Positions 42,008 to 45,818 of a DNA stretch of 45,818 bases are shown here, one piece after another. The stretch is from the NCBI GenBank assembly GCA_027858345.1, contig JAQICX010000018.1, positions 1-45,818 of the forward strand, in the 5' to 3' direction. Origin of the DNA: Kiritimatiellia bacterium (GTDB taxonomy: Bacteria; Verrucomicrobiota; Kiritimatiellia; JAQICX01). The position numbers and the translations under genes are program-made. Below the pieces are notes generated by a model. That model did no database searches and was not told the DNA's origin. It saw nothing but the letters and a program-made list of their open reading frames with translations. The first letter of the stretch is position 1. Every line of letters begins with the position of its first letter.

Positions 42008-42970
42008 CTAATCGTTCCCATCTAGGCTTCCACCTGTCATTAGCTTAATAACTCTCTCATCAAGTTCTTTAACCGCATCGTGTCCAAGACCTTTTAACTT
42101 AAAGTCTAATGCAGCGGTCTCTAAAATATTAACAACATCTCTTCCTGGTGCAACAGGAATATAAACTCTTCTTACCTCAACACCTAAAAGTTCTTTGGTA
42201 TATCTTAAGGTTCCACATCGATTTTCCTCATCTTTCTCTCCTTGAGGACGTAATGTGGCAACCAGATCAACTTTCTTCTCTCCTCTAATTGAGCAAACAC
42301 CAAAAATACTTGGAACATGAATAATTCCTAAACCACGAATCTCCATGTGGTATCTGGTAATATCAACCGGTGCCGCAATGATCTTACCAGAACTATCCCG
42401 GCGCAACCTTGTAGTATCGTCCGAAACCAAAGCATGACCCTTTTTGATTAGTCCCAAAGCTGCCTCACTTTTACCAACCCCAGGTGTACCCTCAATCAAA
42501 ACCCCAACACCATGAATTTCAACCATTGTTCCATGAACCTTCCGATGAGGAGCCATTAGGTTTTCTAAAATAATCGTTGTCTTGTTAATAAAAAGCTTCG
42601 TCTCCATATCTGTAATCAAAACCGGTATCGACTGTTCCTCTGCCAATCTTATTACCTCTGGATAAACTTTATGACCCCGAGTAAAAACCAGGCATGGAAT
42701 ATCCTGTGCAAACAATTGACTCAAACTATTCAATTGTTCTGAATCACTTAATGATGATAAATATGAAAACTCAGCCAAGCCAATCAACTGCACTCGCTTT
42801 GGAGCAAAATCTGTATAAAACCCCGTTAATCCCAAACCAGGTCTATTGATCGTTGCCTCTAAAATCATTTTATTCAATCTACTTGAACCCGCAACTACTT
42901 CAAGATCAAGCAGTTCCTTGCCGTGCGACAGCAGACTTTTAACAGATATAGCAATTAAATTTTCACTCAT
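42008..42970 (-). CDS. hprK: HPr kinase/phosphorylase
   Basis: The 320-residue enzyme phosphorylates or dephosphorylates HPr on the regulatory serine. The P-loop G-V-G-K-S-E is near residues 162-167, followed by L-V-S-D-D, and the HprK signature E-I-R-G-L-G-I-I-H-V near 207-216. The N-terminal half is the smaller HprK domain. It is the first gene of the operon with ptsH, the ABC exporter and queA. The 157 bp upstream (42971-43127) is AT-rich without a repeat, and I do not see a clean promoter. Confidence 0.95.
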   Translation of the reverse strand: MSENLIAISVKSLLSHGKELLDLEVVAGSSRLNKMILEATINRPGLGLTGFYTDFAPKRVQLIGLAEFSYLSSLSDSEQLNSLSQLFAQDIPCLVFTRGHKVYPEVIRLAEEQSIPVLITDMETKLFINKTTIILENLMAPHRKVHGTMVEIHGVGVLIEGTPGVGKSEAALGLIKKGHALVSDDTTRLRRDSSGKIIAAPVDITRYHMEIRGLGIIHVPSIFGVCSIRGEKKVDLVATLRPQGEKDEENRCGTLRYTKELLGVEVRRVYIPVAPGRDVVNILETAALDFKLKGLGHDAVKELDERVIKLMTGGSLDGND

Positions 42971-43127
42971 TATTCAATTCTTTCTAATCATAAATCACTC
43001 AAGTATATCAACATTGACATACAAAATCCCTAATGGAAAAATCTCATCATTGTGGAAAGACTATAAATCTTCCGAACACAAAAGGGAACGCACATTACCA
43101 AACTAGACAGCATTTTTCAAGCATTAT

Positions 43128-43727
43128 TTAGGTTTGACGCTTAGAAAATTCACATCCGCAATACTTCTGACGATAAAAATCATTTATTTCCGATAACACT
43201 AGGCTTCTCTTAAAACCATCCTGCTTTTTAAAATCAATATCTAAAAATGCTGGATACATCTTCCCCTCTTCAAATATTATTTTTGAAATTTTATGTGGAC
43301 TGATAGTTAAAGTAGTCGTAAACAAATCGTAGTTTTCTGTTTCAGCCAACTTTGCAGTTCTAGCAAGATTGTATCTAAAACATAATCTACATCTCTCACC
43401 CTTCTCGGGTTCATCTTCAAATCCCTTTACAAAGTTTAGCCAATCCTGATGATCATAATCTTCAGTCCAGACAGGAACATTAATTTTCTCAGCATATTTT
43501 TGCATATCTACGCATCGCTTTTCAAATTCATCTATTGGATATATATTTGAGTTACAGAAATACACACCAACTTCATAGCTAAGCTCCTGCAATCTCTCAA
43601 TTGATGCTGCCGCACAATTCACACAGCATGTATGCAAAAGAACTCTTTTGTTGTAGCACAAGCTTCCAGCTTGTAGCGTTTGCAACGAAGATCGTTGCAC
43701 TACCTTAACCGCAGACATATTCACCAT
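43128..43727 (-). CDS. queH: Epoxyqueuosine reductase QueH
   Basis: QueH (DUF208) reduces epoxyqueuosine to queuosine in tRNA. The cysteine motifs are H-T-C-C-V-N-C near residues 32-38, C-R-L-C near 92-95 and the terminal Y-C-G-C-E. Typical QueH proteins start near K-R-V-L-L-H; here about 28 extra N-terminal residues are encoded by REP-like sequence (43651-43704). ATG 43727 or 43718 lies inside the upstream metallophosphoesterase gene, giving a 23-bp overlap. A TTG near 43666 is a possible later start. It is the last gene of the prmC operon and the partner of QueA. Confidence 0.9.
   Translation of the reverse strand: MVNMSAVKVVQRSSLQTLQAGSLCYNKRVLLHTCCVNCAAASIERLQELSYEVGVYFCNSNIYPIDEFEKRCVDMQKYAEKINVPVWTEDYDHQDWLNFVKGFEDEPEKGERCRLCFRYNLARTAKLAETENYDLFTTTLTISPHKISKIIFEEGKMYPAFLDIDFKKQDGFKRSLVLSEINDFYRQKYCGCEFSKRQT
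43651..43704. repeat. REP-like module inside queH
   Basis: TGTAGC is followed by ACAAGCTTCCAGCTTG and TAGC, then GCAACGAAGATCGTTGC and ACTACC. Both the GCAACGAAGATCGTTGC hairpin and the GTAG tetranucleotide match the intergenic REP-like clusters at 2708, 18801 and 19820. In the queH frame it reads V-V-Q-R-S-S-L-Q-T-L-Q-A-G-S. Confidence 0.7.
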
Positions 43728-44538
43728 CCATATATTTCACAATTGACGCTTCAACTTCATCATAACACTCAAACAACCAGAATGCTTCTCTATCTAAAAA
43801 GGTTGTTCCCCCTGCACCATAACACTTTAATTTGCCTAGCTCATACTTGTATGTATAGTGAATGTGCCCATGAAGAAAAAACATATCTCTATCGCTAACA
43901 ACATCCTCAAGCTCTTTTTGATTCACAATGCCATGAGTATATGAATCAATTGAGCCATCAGGCTTTCTCAAACCATAATGTGAGCATACAAAAACTTTAT
44001 TATCACCCTTCAACAGTTCATCAATCAACTTCTTTAATGAATCAATCTGGCTTGTTGAAACTTTTCCGGAAGAAACTGGTGTAATAGGATTTGGCTTAAC
44101 ACTGTTTAGTATAATAACATAAACGTTATCAGAAAATTTAACAACATCACATAAGTCATTTTTTATAAAATTATCTGAGTTTGTCATGTCCCCAAAAACT
44201 GAGTTATAGATGCTCTTGTTTATATAATAGTCATGATTACCAGGTATTAATGCCGTATATTTAACTCTCTTAAAGAGTCTCTCAATAAATGCTTTAGCCC
44301 GCTCGAACTCACCACGACTTCCAAGACATGTCAAGTCTCCTGAAAAAACTACTCCATCAACATTATTGGCAACCACAAACTCTTCAATCATGTTTAGCTT
44401 ATCAATTGAATCAACAAACTTACACTTTCTTCGAAAAATATAATTGAGCCATCCAACAAATCTTTTTGGATACAAAAGATCAACAAAAGTATACCCCTTT
44501 GTGTATAAATGCAAATCGCTGATATGAATAAATTTCAT
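43705..44538 (-). CDS. Calcineurin-like metallophosphoesterase
   Basis: The 277-residue protein has the five metal-binding blocks of the family: D8-L-H10, G-D-L-T, G-N-H-D-Y, C-S-H-Y-G and H-G-H-I-H. There is no signal peptide and no substrate-specific motif. It may be a nucleotide or phospholipid hydrolase (UDP-2,3-diacylglucosamine hydrolase or cyclic-nucleotide phosphodiesterase types are possible). Its start overlaps the stop of prmC (TAATG) and its end overlaps the start of queH, so it lies in a coupled three-gene operon. Confidence 0.85.
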   Translation of the reverse strand: MKFIHISDLHLYTKGYTFVDLLYPKRFVGWLNYIFRRKCKFVDSIDKLNMIEEFVVANNVDGVVFSGDLTCLGSRGEFERAKAFIERLFKRVKYTALIPGNHDYYINKSIYNSVFGDMTNSDNFIKNDLCDVVKFSDNVYVIILNSVKPNPITPVSSGKVSTSQIDSLKKLIDELLKGDNKVFVCSHYGLRKPDGSIDSYTHGIVNQKELEDVVSDRDMFFLHGHIHYTYKYELGKLKCYGAGGTTFLDREAFWLFECYDEVEASIVKYMDGEYVCG

Positions 44539-45413
44539 TATATGTCCCCCACCTGAGCTCGAACAATTCTATCCCTACCGGTCAAGTCTTTAATAACCTC
44601 AACATTACAATAGCCAAAACCATTAAGCAATTCAATCACCCTCTGACCTTGTGCAATACCAATCTCAAGGAAAAGTACCCCTTGCGGCTTCAAAGCTGCA
44701 AAAGCTTCTTCAACAATAATTTCAATAGTATCCATTCCGTCAGAACCAGCCTCAAGTGCCGTTTTAGGTTCAAAATTCTTTACATGAGCAGGAAGATTTT
44801 CATATTCATCAGTGGTGACATATGGAAGATTTGCAACAACAAGATCTAAAGACATGGGCTCAATAACATCTGAAAGCTCAGCATTGGTCAGCAGAACAAT
44901 ATTTTCAAGTTCATGAAGCGCAACATTTTCTTTTGCCAGACTAAGAGCATCATCGCTGATGTCAACACCAAGAAAACGCCCTTTTTTGTTCAGCTCAAGC
45001 ACAAGAGTAATGATTATGCATCCTGAACCAGTACCAATATCCACAACAGCAGGTAGCTCTTCACTCTTAAGAATTTCCTCTTTGAGTATTGTTTCAACAA
45101 GAAGTTCTGTTTCCGGTCTTGGAATCAAAGCACGCTTATCAGTCTTAAACTTTCGACCATAAAAATCCCAGTGCCCAACAATATACTGAACAGGTTCGCC
45201 ATCAGCAAGACGCTTAATTCCACGACGCATAGCTTCCAAAAACTTCTCATTCAGAACCTGATCGTGCTTCAACTGCAAGTCAAGCCTCTTACATTTCAAC
45301 AGACAAGACATAAGATATTCACAAGCAATCTCCGCCTCAAAAACATTATGTTTCAAACAATACTGCTTTGAACTACTAAGAATATTTTCTACCGTTTTCA
45401 TAAATTTAGTCAT
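44538..45413 (-). CDS. prmC: Peptide chain release factor N5-glutamine methyltransferase
   Basis: The 291-residue enzyme methylates the GGQ glutamine of RF1 and RF2. The N-terminal helical domain is present. The SAM-binding V-D-I-G-T-G-S-G-C is near residues 123-131. The substrate-binding motif is N-L-P-Y (near 192) instead of the usual N-P-P-Y. The following G-R-D-R-I-V-R is normal. No prfA is present in the 405 bp upstream, whereas prmC commonly follows prfA. The start codon and next codons are part of a heptamer tract (45405-45439). Confidence 0.9.
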   Translation of the reverse strand: MTKFMKTVENILSSSKQYCLKHNVFEAEIACEYLMSCLLKCKRLDLQLKHDQVLNEKFLEAMRRGIKRLADGEPVQYIVGHWDFYGRKFKTDKRALIPRPETELLVETILKEEILKSEELPAVVDIGTGSGCIIITLVLELNKKGRFLGVDISDDALSLAKENVALHELENIVLLTNAELSDVIEPMSLDLVVANLPYVTTDEYENLPAHVKNFEPKTALEAGSDGMDTIEIIVEEAFAALKPQGVLFLEIGIAQGQRVIELLNGFGYCNVEVIKDLTGRDRIVRAQVGDI

Positions 45414-45439
45414 TAGCTCTCAGTTATTAGTTTTTAGTC
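45405..45439. repeat. Heptamer tract overlapping the prmC start codon
   Basis: Five 7-bp units (TTTAGTC, ATTAGCT, CTCAGTT, ATTAGTT, TTTAGTC on the plus strand) run through the prmC ATG (45411-45413). On the coding strand the first codons ATG ACT AAA continue the repeat phase. No Shine-Dalgarno site is visible besides GAGAG. Confidence 0.7.
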
Positions 45440-45818
45440 AAGCAAAGCTAGGTTCCCAAAATCCTAGGCGACGCAGTCGCCACATTCGTCCCATCTTCTT
45501 CATTGTAAAATTGCAGACTCACCCAAACTCCTCCCGCTTTTAGGGGAGGTCACCTCGCGTGCGAGGTGGGAGGGGTATTCCTTCAAAATTCGATATTGAA
45601 CTTTCGACGTTCTCCCCTCCCTGGGAACGCCGAGCATTACTCGGCTCTTCTGTAGCCGAACAAAACATGAGCGTAGTAAAAGCTCCTCCCAGGCTAATCC
45701 CGCAAGGCGAGATCTCGCTCTGCCGGAGGAGGTCACCTCGGGGCTTGCCCCCGTGGAGCCATGATTGGCGGCAACGCCCTAGAAAATAAACAATGGCTCT
45801 GCCATTCTTTAATTCCGC
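45437..45818. repeat. Composite repeat island at the right edge
   Basis: In order: the GGCGAC-GCA-GTCGCC module shared with 36107-36152 (45437-45492), the 56-bp repeat inverted relative to 127-182 (45525-45580), a heptamer tract (TCGATAT, TCGACGT type, 45583-45610), a CCGAG...CTCGG + CTGTAG REP-like module (about 45631-45658), and the 90-bp repeat inverted relative to 14936-15026 (45728-45818). No gene is visible. Confidence 0.65.

Noticed and set aside
220-45610. CRISPR array interpretation of the repeated intergenic modules
   Set aside because: There are no regularly spaced identical repeats with unique spacers of uniform length, and no cas genes in the window.

Overview
The window is an AT-rich chromosomal segment from a Gram-negative bacterium. 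The outer-membrane genes (hldD, an MsbA-type lipid exporter), an HPr kinase/HPr pair, a sulfatase, a GH42 glycosidase and a 2633-residue secreted protein ending in an EF-hand-like 'DTDGDG..SWQEY' module suggest the PVC superphylum, most likely Kiritimatiellota or Lentisphaerota. This placement is inferred from gene content and protein style; no rRNA is present to prove it.

Layout. 1-3054 holds an MBL hydrolase, an ArgA-like acetyltransferase, a 286-bp MITE-like element and tRNA-Ser(CGA). 3055-6286 is a minus-strand operon etfB-etfA-FAD oxidase, probably an ETF-linked 2-hydroxyacid (lactate/glycolate) dehydrogenase. 6541-19766 is mainly plus strand: sulfatase, purine nucleoside phosphorylase, CCA/poly(A) nucleotidyltransferase overlapping a stand-alone F1 alpha subunit gene, recD2, hldD-tsaD-mgtE and recO. 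19987-27888 is the giant secreted subtilase. 28900-30986 is an argF-pyrB pair. 31379-33463 holds an AlbA_2/GHKL/wHTH regulator with phased operator-like repeats upstream, and a relic of a type I restriction methyltransferase. 34047-37746 carries GH42 beta-galactosidase and citrate synthase. 38286-45413 carries two minus-strand operons: hprK-ptsH-msbA-queA and prmC-metallophosphoesterase-queH.

Coding genes are mostly housekeeping. The unusual part is between them. Nearly every large intergenic gap is built from a small set of modules: (1) GC-rich imperfect palindromes next to a GTAG/CTAC tetranucleotide, resembling REP/BIME elements, in at least five palindrome families; (2) short hairpins of the form GCTGGC-NNN-GCCAGC placed on or near stop codons; (3) degenerate tandem tracts with a fixed period of 6, 7, 8, 9 or 10 bp that start or end at gene boundaries and sometimes overlap start codons; (4) two copies of a 286-bp element with imperfect inverted ends and TA flanks. 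One REP-like module has been absorbed into the 5' coding end of queH.

All coordinates and motifs were read by eye. Family names rest on recognised motifs, not searches. The repeat grammar and the phased operator array are the parts most worth checking.
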